In this document: positions 1 to 10,041 of the stretch, in pieces
Numbering within the stretch: position 1 is the first letter of the stretch
Layout: each line of letters opens with the position of its first letter
DNA from: Posidonia oceanica
Taxonomy: Eukaryota > Streptophyta > Magnoliopsida > Alismatales > Posidoniaceae
DNA: 64,000 bases
Direction: 5' to 3'
NCBI GenBank assembly: GCA_037176725.1
Contig: JAZBRS010000029.1
Coordinates: 128,621,001-128,685,000, forward strand
Program-made: the position numbers and the translations under genes
The notes under the pieces: generated by a model
Databases searched by the model: none
What the model saw: only the letters and a program-made list of their open reading frames with translations
Told to the model about the DNA's origin: nothing

Positions 1-1105
1 GTTGGTATTCTTCTTCTCTTTCCATTCTTTTTTGAGCATTATCGCCAAGGTTCTTCAAGCAGCAACATAGAAGATTGGTTTTTTGTGGGTTCCTCAAGCA
101 TCAAACTAGTTTTGGTGATTTTTTCGTGCTATTCATTCCAAGTGTATTGTTTCTCAGTGTGGTCTCAGGCTAAGTTTTTGTGTGTTTTCATTCTTAATAC
201 AGGTATGCTTCTTTTTTTGTGAGTTTTTCGTATGATTTTCACTATTACTGGTAGACGATTCATTCAATCGGCTTCGCCCTTCTCTATTCCTCAAACGTGT
301 ATCATTATTCCTCAATCGAAGGCAATTTCGGTTCTTTATTTTCCCTTTTTTCTTTTATGAGGATCATCGACTGGGTCTTTCAATCTTACTGAAACACATT
401 CTATTGTAATGATTTTGTTACTTCTTGTTTCGTTTTTTATGTAAGCATATATTTTAGTGACGTGTTTTTCATTTTTCAATAACTTAGTAATTTTTACCTT
501 CGATTTGATGATGCAATAGCATTAGAATGGGTTCAGTTACAATCCTTCCTTCATGCTCTGTTTATGCATTGACATCTTTGATTTCCGTCTTATATGTTAT
601 AACTATTGATTGGAATGGAATTCAACAGGAATTTAAGTTTCTGTAATTTCTGTTTTAGTTTTTAATATTAGTTGATACGGTAACTGCTGATAGTAGCTGT
701 AGTGTTATTACTTTTAGTACTGTTATCAGGCTTTTCTCATGAATATTTTTCATATTTGGTTAGTGACATATATTCTATGTTGTTACTGAAACTCATCATT
801 TAATGAACTTAAGTTATTATGTTTTCTGTTTCAGTATTTGGTTATATGTTGAAAATTTAGATATTCTATTCTACAGGTCTTATCAAGCAACTGAAATAGA
901 ATTTTACAGGAACTTAAGTTGTTGTAATTTATGTTTTTGTGTTAAATTAGTTGATAGTGTAACTTAATTTAATCGGAGCTTTAGTATTATTGAAAAACGG
1001 GATAAGACGTTGTTACTGAACTATGATGTTTACTGAAACTCAATTTCATATGAACTTAAGTTTATAAGCTTTCTGTTATAGTTAGTAGATCAATGTAATT
1101 GTATG
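1..1105. other. AT-rich host DNA left of the first retrotransposon
   Basis: This T-rich, intron-like stretch has no ORF of note and no recognisable gene. It holds two degenerate repeat pairs: a block near 626-680 beginning ACAGGAATTTAAG resembles one near 907-975, and a block near 780-833 (TTGTTACTGAAACTC then GAACTTAAG) resembles one near 1008-1081. It ends at GTATG (1101-1105), which abuts the TG of the TatA LTR and is the expected left half of that element's target-site duplication. It could be intergenic DNA, an intron or a very old repeat. Confidence 0.6.
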
Positions 1106-4100
1106 TGTTGACACCCCGTTTTGACAGTTGGTTGTTGGTGGACTTCTCTAGAGGCTTGCTCGGACGGTGGCATGGAAAACCCCTAATTGAAATCCTTGTC
1201 CAAACCCTTGTCCAAAATCCTGATCCAGGCCCCAATCCCAGACCTTTAATCGCATTTAAACCCAACCTAAAACCTTCAATTCCAACCTAAATCTCACATT
1301 TAAACCTCACTGCAACTCCACTTTAACCTCACTTAAATCCAACTTAAACCTCACCTAAACCAAACCCAAAACCAACCAAAACCTCAAAATTAACCCAAAA
1401 ACCTTAAAAACTACCCAAACCCAATTCACAACATAAACCAAGCCCATTTACAGTCCAACTAGCCCTACAGCAGGCCCTGTTAGCTCTGAGAGCTCTAGTC
1501 GCCAAGTCCAGCGGCGACTAAGTCCTGTCGCACACGTGTGTGGTGACAGGTATTGTCACCAGCGAGACCGGTGACTAGTTGCAGAGAGAGAGGCTGCTTG
1601 CTGCCTGTTTGAACCTTCCCGTGTGGCGTTTGGCCGCTCCCGGCCACCTGTCTAGCACACTTACTCGCCGCCCCACTTGCCTGGCACCTCTGGCACCGCA
1701 CTAACTCGCCTCCTGCCACCTTTTCCGGCCACTTGGGCCGAGTTACTTCGCGTCAGCCTCTCGCTGGCCGCATTTGCCGCTGCCGACCTCCATCACCTCC
1801 TGACAGGAGGGAGACTTCTTTGGCCCTGCCAACACCTGCCACACCTACACGAGTTACTTCCCATCACTTCCGGCCTCTCCACCGCCTTGCCATTGCTGTC
1901 GTTTTGTGGCCAACGGCAACAAAACCAAGCAACCCACCTTCCACAGCCGACCACCTCACTTTGTAGAGAAATTGTGTGCCTTCCCGAGAGTGAAACGATC
2001 CCATAGCCATCCCAAAACACTCCCCCGACTTCCACGAGCCTAACCCAACCCTTCCTTGCCGCCATCGCAGCCTCCGACGCCGCCACGACCTCCTCATCGC
2101 CAACCTCCGGAGAGCTACGCCGAGGAGCACAACAGGGCTTCCCTTTTGGTGAGAAATCATTCCACTCCTTTCCCTGGACCTCCCTCAAGCCTCCTCGGCT
2201 TCCTGCTTGCGCCATGGTGGGGTGATGCGGCCGGTTGGCCTTCCCCGAGACCAACCGACGTGTTCGCTGCCGGCGAAAAGGGGTCGAGGTCGTTAGAGCG
2301 ATCCAGTGGCCCATTTTAGAAATTGAAAGTACCTATGTGTTCCTGGGAATGCCGTTGAGCTTCCCAGGTAGTCGGTTTGATTTTAGGCACCACTAACGGT
2401 GTGAGATTTGGCCATGAAAGTCGGTCGAAGGACTGCCAGGTGTGTCGCCGCTTGCAGCGGCGACTAGCATCGTGGCTTAGGTAGTCCCCCAGCTGGAGTT
2501 CAAGCGGCGTATCTCGTGGCCCATGGCTCCATTTTGCAAAGTAGTTATATATTTGTGATCCTTGATATGCCATCTATAACTGCATGTATTTAGTTGCATG
2601 ATTCGAAGTCATTTGCATGGTTTAATCAAGTGCCAAAGTATGTTGTTTGGGTTGTTTGTAGCAGTGGCCGCTGCCAGTCACAGAGGCGACTAGCACAGCC
2701 GCCCCTGTGACAGGCGGCTAAGGCTTGGCCTCAGATAACCACCTTGTTTTACCGCTTATTTTGAATCTAATCGTATGTTATTGTTCCTACATATGCTCTC
2801 AAGTCTGTCCATGCATTAGATTTGTATTTTGCTTCGTTACTTGACTTTATTTGGCTATGATCGTCACTGTCTGAGTAGTAAGGCTTGCGTCACCTACTGC
2901 ACCGGCGACTTGTACAGTTGCCGTGCCTAGTAGTGACCAAGACCTGGTTCAGACAGCCACTTAAGTCTTTGCTTGCTGCCTTGTTTTGCGGCTTATCTAA
3001 AATATAACCATGTGTTAGTAATCCTGGATATGTTCTTGATGTTTCCTATGCTTTAGATTTATATTTTGCTTCGTCGTTTGGTTTTATTTGGCGATGATTG
3101 TCGCTGTCTGAGTAGTAAGGCTTGCGTCGCCTACTGCACTGGCGACTTGTACAGTTGCTATGCCCAGCAGCGACTAAGCCCTGGTTCAGACAGCCAGTTA
3201 AGTCTTTGCTTGCCGCCTTGTTTAGCGGTTTGTTTTGAATCTAATCATACGTCTTTGTATCTAGATGTTTCCTTACGCCCTTCCATGCTTTAGATTTATG
3301 ATTCGCTTTCATTATATGATTTTATTTGGCGATGATTGTCACTGTTTGAGGAATAGGGACTGTGTCACCTAGTGAACCGGCGACTGGTACAGCCGCCATG
3401 CACAGTGGAGACTAAGTCCCTGGTTTTCAGACAGCAGACAAAGCCTCTATTTTGTCGCCTTGTTTTGCGGCTATTTTAAAATATAATTACATGGCTTTGT
3501 TCTTGGATGCCTTCTCTTACTTTTTATAGCTTCGATTTTATTTTTGATCCGCTTGTATAACTTTATTTGGCAATGATTGATCGCTATCTGAAGAGTAAGG
3601 TCTCTGTTGCCTGCAGTACAGGCGACTAGCCCTGTCACCCTTGGTAGCGGCGACTGAGCCCTGAAGTCAGACAGTGGATAGAGCCCCTCTCTATCGCTTT
3701 GTATTTTGTTTATCCGACTCATTTGGTTTCAGTTCTGGTTTCCCAGGTTTATTTATCGTTATATCAAGTTATTTCAACTTGTGCTAGTTGCTTTGATTTG
3801 TTTTCTTTAAGCTTAGCCTATTTTATTAACACCTGTCGCATGCCGCCTTCTCGCATCGCCCGGCTTTTTCCGTTGTTTTGATTTCTCGCTTGCATCCATT
3901 AGGGCGATGATGCTTACTGTCTGGAGTTCTTATGAACCGCAGCACGCTCGGTTTAGAACACTGGCAGCACTGCTGAGCACATAGATCGCATGTTTTGTTT
4001 TCCATCATGCATCTTGACATTTTAAGCATCCATGGCATTTAGACACTTTCAGCATGTTTAAAGCATTCATAGCATGGCATCCCTTGCCTACGGGCGTACA

Positions 4101-4455
4101 GTAAAGGCAAGCACTTGCTGACATTCCTACATATGTGAGCGATAAGCCTCGAAAGACCGATTTCGGGCATATTGGGGGTGCCTAACACCTTCCCCATGCG
4201 TAACAGGAGTCATTATCCTTTCTCTTGGCCTGCAATGACCATTATGCCCTTATCCTAGGCACGAGTCATATTTTTGCATAACATTGCACATGTTTGCATG
4301 TTTTTATGCTTTCTTCATTTTCCTCATCTCCCGATTTAATAGACTAGGTGGTGACTCCGTTTTTGCTTTATCATCTTCGTTTTCTTCGCCGCTCTTCGTG
4401 ACCTCTCCCTTCCACCCATGTCGGGCATATTCGGCACAGCTTTGGGGTTACAACA
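1106..4455 (+). repeat. TatA 5' LTR (3350 bp)
   Basis: It starts TGTTGACACCCC and ends GGTTACAACA, giving TGTTG/CAACA inverted ends. A C/A-rich start (1190-1440) is followed by a GC-rich part (about 1620-2310), a tandem-repeat part (about 2580-3780), a conserved block around 3900-3985 (CTGGAGTTCTTATGAACC), the conserved module with GGGGGTGCCTAACACC (4144-4215), and a PBS-like GTGGTGACTCC at about 4346. The ORFs inside are short and overlapping in several frames, with no domain, so I do not call them genes. Confidence 0.93.
2580..3780 (+). repeat. About 238-bp tandem repeats inside the TatA LTR
   Basis: Four clear units start near 2820, 3060, 3297 and 3538, with a weaker one before them. Each carries a TTTATTTGGC(G/A)ATGAT block, a CTGTCTGAGTAGTAAGG-like block, a short dyad GTCGCC or GTCACC then GGCGAC (2889-2909, 3126-3146, 3364-3384, 3606-3626), and a GTTCAGACAGCC-like block. 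Two more copies of the dyad lie upstream at 1498-1518 and 2444-2464; the latter is a perfect 8-bp stem with a 5-base loop. Confidence 0.85.
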
Positions 4456-4456
4456 G

Positions 4457-4474
4457 TGGCGACTCCGCTAGAGA
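4457..4474 (+). other. TatA primer-binding site (tRNA-Arg type)
   Basis: TGGCGACTCCGCTAGAGA lies one base after the LTR end. Its complement matches the 3' tail ending GGAGTCGCCA that I recall for a plant tRNA-Arg, the primer reported for Ogre-type elements. The last part (CTAGAGA instead of CTGGGGA) has drifted from the copies at 23690 and 43319. Confidence 0.8.
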
Positions 4475-5605
4475 TGGAAGACTCCAGCTTTCGTTTTTGG
4501 CTTTTCGCTTGCTTGGTTTTTTCGCTTGTGCTTGCCTTGCCTACTTGCCTGTTTGCTTGTCCATGCTTTACTTTCGCTTAATGCCATGTCTAAATACTTG
4601 CTTGACGCAATAATACATGCCTTTTGAGTGATGAATGCTTTGTTCTACACAATTGCTATGCCACTTCACTTGTACACATGCCATGCTTATACATGCCTTT
4701 TGATGTGTTGATTGTCTTTTATTTTCACTAACCATGTGACACAACACTAACACACAACATGAGCATGCCTTTTGTAATGATGTGTGATATCCTGCTTGCC
4801 ATAATTGGGTGATTTTCTTCTCCTTTTGCATTAATCTTAAGGACAATTAGAGATTCATTGTTTCCTCCCCATGGTTAATTAAAAATGGCAAGTAAAATCA
4901 ACTCTAGGAGCAACTATAGACATAAACACACCTTCATCCCCTTGAGTTAATAAAACATGCAAGTAAAAAACTTTAATCATATTTGCATGAATGAGCATAT
5001 AGGGCATGCATCTTCTCATCTCTGAGTCCACCTACCAGTCTGAGAAGGGCAGTATCGGTCTCTTTTTCCGACGCTTTGGCATAGGGGCGAGTTGGTCGGT
5101 TTGTCCCCCCTGTTAGGTGTTGTGTCGGTGTTAGTAGAGGGTACAACCCATGCTTTGGCAAGGGTCGAGGCTCTTAACGCACCACCCGTTGTTTGCCTGA
5201 GCTTTGGCCAGGATTTAGATGGGGACCTTACTTTCTACCTGAGTCGGTGACCCATACACCTGTGAGAGTCCGAAGTAGACAACCTACTAGGACACACTAG
5301 ATTGGTGAGAGAGTGCATACTAGAATGCATGCATTTGCATGAATGCCATTCATACCACAATACATTTGCATTTTTGCTTTCGGGTTTCAACGCCTATTTT
5401 TTTGTTTGTGTTGTGTCTATTGTAGAGGTCAGTGAGTGAGTTCCCTAGCCGGAGCTTGAGTCCTTTCATTCACTGACGCCCCTATTGCGACACCTTTTCT
5501 CGACCTTCCTTTCCCAAGCTGTCCGACTTCGCGACGATAGCTCGTACTAGGACCTGTCCTCTTGTTTTTCGTCGTAGCCTTGTTCTCACTCGCTCTCGGT
5601 CAGCT
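4475..5605 (+). other. TatA untranslated leader
   Basis: This 1.1-kb stretch has no credible ORF. The block at about 4970-5290 (from GGGCATGCATCTTCTCATC to ACACACTAG) is well conserved in TatD at 43940-44240, although both copies are decayed. Just before gag an inverted repeat GTCAGTGA (5428-5435) / TCACTGAC (5470-5477) surrounds a conserved GCCGGAGCTTGAGTCC loop. A role in packaging or translation is possible but is my inference. Confidence 0.6.
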
Positions 5606-8009
5606 ATGGCCCAGTTCGCCGGTGAGCCTTAGCTTTCTGCTGCCCAGGAGGGGACTTCCACTTTGGTCCCTCCAACTTTCACTTCGACTCCCTCTATGCC
5701 TCTCTCGACGCCAGTGGGGCATTGGCAGACCTTCCCCACTCCAGATCTTGTCACCGAGTCCATCTTGGTGATTGCCACTCATGCTCCGGAGGCACCCCTG
5801 ACTCCTCTTTCCGAGGGCTATGCCACTTTTGACACCCTTTCTATTGCGGCGACCTCTACTGTAGGATCCCTGCCTCTTGGATAGTCTGTGTCCTTGCCTC
5901 TTGGATCTGGTCCCTCACCGGCAATGCACCTCAGCATTCCCACTGACGGGCCTCCTGACATGCAGTATCAGCATTTGATGGAGCTTCCCCAGGTATTCCA
6001 GGGTATGGCTCTATCTGTTCACCCTTCTGTGGTTCTCGTTCCTCCTGAGGTTCCCCTGCAGCCTGCTCCTGCATTCCAGGCTTTTCCCATTGCACCTCTG
6101 CCCCGACCGTCGCCTCAGCAACTCACTGCTCCGGTGATGGGGGCGCAGCCTCTGCCTCTGCATTTACACCACTCACCGCACAACATGTTACTCTGCCACC
6201 TGGTGGCCAGCCCCTCGGGCTGGTTGGAGTGTAGTATCCCTTGAACCTGCTGCTTGGCATCGAGCCAGTGCAGCCACTGCTGCTCCAACATTCTACACCA
6301 CCCACTGCACAGCATTCTGCCTACCCCTATCCTGTGCATCAGCATGTTCCTTCCCTAGCATACGTACCACGATACACTGCACCCACGCACGGATACACTG
6401 GCCCTTACGTCGCATCACCAGGCGATGTGTTGGTGGATCCGGAGGAGCACTTAGGTGCGACCCAATCAGTATATGTGACCCTCGCCCCAACTGCACCATC
6501 ACCATCGGCAGCGGCTCCAAATGCCCTCCTCACCAGGATGGGCGACATGGAGAAGGCACTACGTCTATTGCCAGGCGGTGATCACCAGTCCTATCAGTTC
6601 CGGGACCTCTGCTATTTTCCAGAGGCGGTGCTCCCACCAAAATTCCAAATCCCAAACTTTGACAAATATAATGGTAGAGGCTGCCTTATTTCCCATCTGA
6701 GGGCGTACTGCAGAGATCTCGCTCAGCTTCAGGCTGACGAGAGGTTGCTGATCCGCTTGTTTTAAAAGAGTCTGACTGGCCCGGCCCTCAAGTGGTTTAC
6801 CTCCCTTAATATGGCCACCATTAAGACTTGGAGCGACCTTAGTCAAGAGTTCCTGGAACAATACTCTTTCAACTTGGACCTGGTCCCAAAGCGCGAGGAC
6901 CTAGTCGTCACCAAGCAAAAGGCCAACGAGCTATTCGGGGAGTACGTCTGCTGTTGGCGCGCCCATGCCTCACAAGTTCGCGATAGGCCCTCTGACGAGG
7001 AGTCTATCGAGATCGTTATTCGAGGTGCGTAGCCATCAACTGGGGCTCTGCTTAGCATCCAACCTATTACAACCTTTGCATCTCTGATTCGAGCTGGCGC
7101 TCGTGTGGAGAGCTCGCTGCGAAGTGGTAACTTCCCTGCACTCTCTGCATTTGCCAAACAAGACACCACCTCCGACAGCAACAACAACAGCAGCAGCAGC
7201 AGCAATAGCAACAGCGGCAGCAACAACAGCCACCCTAGGAGAAGGGACCCTCCGAGAACTGCCGTTGCATACGTCGACTCCCTTGCTGTGCCTGTTCATG
7301 TGGTGACTCAGCCTGGCTCGAATCAGGTAGTTTACACACCTACACCTCCCACTCCACAAATCACAACTAGCGTCCGACCGGTCTACCCTGTTGCACCAGT
7401 CTAGCAAGGACAATACCAAGGGCAGAGACGGCCTAACACGAATCAGCGTTGCTTCACTCCACTGGTGGAACCGCTGAGATTCGCCCACCGCTGAGTTCAC
7501 TCCTGGGGTGGTACAATCCGAATCTATTTTGCAACTTCCATCGAGTCGTAGGGCACTCGACGGATAGTTGCTTCACGTTGCGGGGCGCTATTCAGGATTT
7601 GATCGATCGAAAGGTCATCACTATCAACACGCAGGAAGCAGCATCTACTGAAGCACCTCCACCAGCATCCACATCTGCATCAGGACCAGCACCCTCTCAT
7701 CATAGTATTGTCCACCAGCCTTTGCCGGAGCATTCTAGCTTGGGAGGCGTGGGGACCTCAGGAGTGCACTCCATCTTCCCCTCTGGGTCCGCTACGTCCG
7801 TGGTGGACCCCTTTGATCTTATTGAAGACATTTCTGAGCTTTTTCTCTCCTCTCTCTATCTTGCGGCAATTGCCGGTTCCGAGTCGGGAATCCATATGAT
7901 CTGGTTGGACACCAAGCCAGAGCGTGCGACTGCACGGCCCACCATGCAACCCCAAGCTCAACCACCTGTCTGTCTACTAGCTAGGTCCCAGCCAGAACCC
8001 TCATAGCCT
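5606..8009 (+). pseudogene. TatA gag, decayed
   Basis: Gag forms the particle that packages element RNA. The start is ATG 5606 (MAQFAGEP), matching MAWFAGES in TatD and MAQHASEP in TatC. A Pro/Ala-rich N-terminal half is followed by the capsid-like core, with FPEAVLPPKFQIPNFDKYNG near 6620-6675 and GPALKWF near 6779. A Ser/Asn-rich tract (7170-7235) precedes a zinc-finger-like CNFHRVVGHSTDSC (C-X2-H-X4-H-X4-C spacing, not a standard knuckle) near 7531-7572. Stops occur at 5630, 5882, 6763, 7030 and 7402, each where TatD keeps CAG. There is one frameshift near 6240 and an in-gene deletion near 7470. Confidence 0.85.
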
Positions 8010-8092
8010 TTCTAGTAGTATTCCCAATCCCCCATCATTCAGCAAACATCCCAGCAGCCCCTCTTGAGCTCGCAGATCACGCTCCCCGGGTC

Positions 8093-9627
8093 GTTAACTT
8101 GACCAGGGAAACCCATCACGTGCCATATGACTACGTCGCACAGATGTGTGCGGAAATCACGCGATCGGGGAGGGTTTACAAGCTTGTAGCACCAACAGCC
8201 AAGCCTTGCCGTCTAGAGCCTACTCAACCCTCACCAGTAATTTAACCCTCTAGTCTCACCATAGAAGGACCCTCTGCCAAAGCCACTCCTTCCACCACCA
8301 AAAAAGACCAGCCTTCAGCTGATATTACTGCCCAGCTCAAAAAAGTCAAGGCTGACATTTCCATCTGGGACATTATCCACACATCTTCCAAACACCGAGA
8401 GGCTTTCCTCCGCGTGTTCCAGGTTGCCCATGTATCTGAAACCATTGAGCTTGCAACCCTAGAAAGCATGGTGGGCATGATCACGGTTCCCCTGGTCATC
8501 TCTTTTTCAAGTGATGAGCTGCCTCTGGCGGGGATCAATCATAAACAACCCCTTTTCATCACGATGTAGTTTAAAAACTTCCGCATTCCCCTAACGTTGG
8601 TTGATAACGGTGCAGGCCTTAACGTCTGCCCATTGCACACAACAATGAAGCTCGGATTCAAAGCCGAAGATATCACACCAGCTACAAAGGGAATGACAAC
8701 TTTTGACAACACACACCATGAGTCTTTGGGGATTCTGATCATTCCCCTCACTATTGGCTTGGTCATATTCGATGTAGAATTCTACATCGTCGACTTGGAA
8801 CCCACTTTTAACCTCTTGCTTGGGCGCCCTCAGTTGCACAAGCATCAAGTCATCCCCTCGACCCTCCACCGCATTATCAAGTTCCGTTGGGGTGACGACA
8901 TTGTTGTTGTCATGGCGGAAAACTTTGATAAGGAGCGGATCGAGGCGGTTTCTTCTATATCCTAGCAGACTGTCTAGTTTGACCCCAAACCCTCTGATAC
9001 TTTGTACCGTGTTAATCGGTTTGAACCGGTTAACTATATACCTGATCTTGAGCATGTCAGTTGCCTGGCCGTTCACAGCAACCCTTTCTGGATGGTCGAG
9101 AACCTCTATCACAAGTGAGGCTATGTGAAGGGAACACCACTCGAACGGTACGACCAAGGGATCGCCGAACTAGTTGTAGTAGAAGAGCGAAGAGACTTCA
9201 AGGGTCTCAGATTTGATTGGCAACCCCGCGAAGATGATCACCTACATTCGAGGAATCGGAAGGTTGCCATTTTTCGGGATCTCACTAACTTCACCAGTGC
9301 AAGTGCCTTTGATCTAAACAGAAGCCAAGTTGCAGCACAGCAAGCATCGTGCCAGAGCCCCCCACTACCGACAGAGGAGTGGTCTGTATTGAGGACTACT
9401 ACTCAGATGAGGAGTAGTCTGGCACAGTGGAAGCAGCTCAGATTGGCGGAGAGGTCCAATCCAACCCGACAACATCTCGGTCAGTTTGTCTGGCCCTCCC
9501 TTCTACTGATACAGCGGCAGGATTGTTGAGTTCTGTGTCAGGGTTAATAGTCTCTCCCACTTCCGTAGTTTCACTAGCACCTTTGACAGCCACAACAGCA
9601 GCTCCAGGGTCAAAAGCACACCCTTAG
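8093..9627 (+). pseudogene. TatA protease region with G-patch-like segment, decayed
   Basis: This corresponds to the pre-protease linker, retroviral-type aspartic protease and following segment of pol. The linker contains KKDQPSADITAQLKKVKADI. The active-site motif is LVDNGAGLNV (about 8598-8627; TatD has LVDNGSSLNV), and the C-terminal protease motif is LLGRP (near 8815). From about 9091, a WMVEN...GY...G..LER..QGI segment resembles a G-patch. A stop at 8567 replaces the CAG seen in TatD and a TGA at 9116 replaces TGG. The reading frame fades after about 9530. Confidence 0.8.
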
Positions 9628-9940
9628 GCACTGTCCACCAGCCAGTTTGCAGCCACGGTCGCATTAGCATAGCGGTCACCCTTCCCGGCGGCTTAGTCAG
9701 TCAATTCAGGCAGCTTCGTGGCTCTGCCTGCATCATCAGCAGCACCACCAGCAACGCAGACAGCTCCACCAGTCACACAACTATCTGCCTCAGCAGATCA
9801 AGTCTCGTGGTGGGCCCCCAAGGCATCTCCAGCCATGTAACCAGCATCACCAGCGGATGCAGGTGTAGCGATCCTGTCTAGAACCGGCACATCCATGCAC
9901 ACTGCCTAGAGCTCGCGCGCACTGACCGATGAGAGGTCAC
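9628..9940 (+). other. Remnant of TatA linker between protease and RT
   Basis: This Ala/Thr/Ser/Pro-rich coding remnant with several stops resembles the TatD linker at 50040-50480. RT sequence is never reached. It ends at GTCAC (9936-9940) against the reverse LTR fragment X. Confidence 0.5.
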
Positions 9941-10041
9941 TGATAGTGGGTGTATCCGAGGAAGGAAACTCGACTCGAAAACACCAGAAAAGGGCAAAAA
10001 GATACAGATAAAGCAAAATCGGAGTCGCCACCTAGTCTATT
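9941..10041 (-). repeat. Fragment X, left part: 3' end of a Tat-type LTR in reverse
   Basis: It begins TGATAGTGGG and reads, in reverse, the common Tat LTR tail: TCGAGT-containing segment, then GGAGTCGCCACCTAGTCTATT (the PBS-like motif plus AATAGACTAGG). It stops at the CTATT used as Tek's target site (10037-10041) and continues at 20787. Confidence 0.8.

Larger units (their letters stand above)
1106..9940 (+). mobile_element. TatA, Tat/Ogre-like LTR retrotransposon, truncated on the right
   Basis: The visible parts in order are the 5' LTR (1106-4455), PBS (4457), leader, gag (5606-about 8009) and protease (about 8093-9627). RT, RNase H, integrase and the 3' LTR are absent because the sequence passes at 9941 into a reverse LTR fragment (X). 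The five bases before X (GTCAC, 9936-9940) may be the left half of a duplication made when X inserted, in which case the rest of TatA lies beyond the window. Lineage is judged from the tRNA-Arg type PBS, the very long LTR, and the gag and protease sequence types shared with TatD. Confidence 0.85.

Noticed and set aside
4457..4474. A tRNA-Arg gene near the PBS
   Set aside because: Only the 3' tail complement is present; there is no cloverleaf or A/B box around it.
7165..7225. Functional poly-Gln/Asn protein tract
   Set aside because: It is a CAA/CAG slippage tract inside decayed gag; its length and frame differ in TatD (47620-47680).
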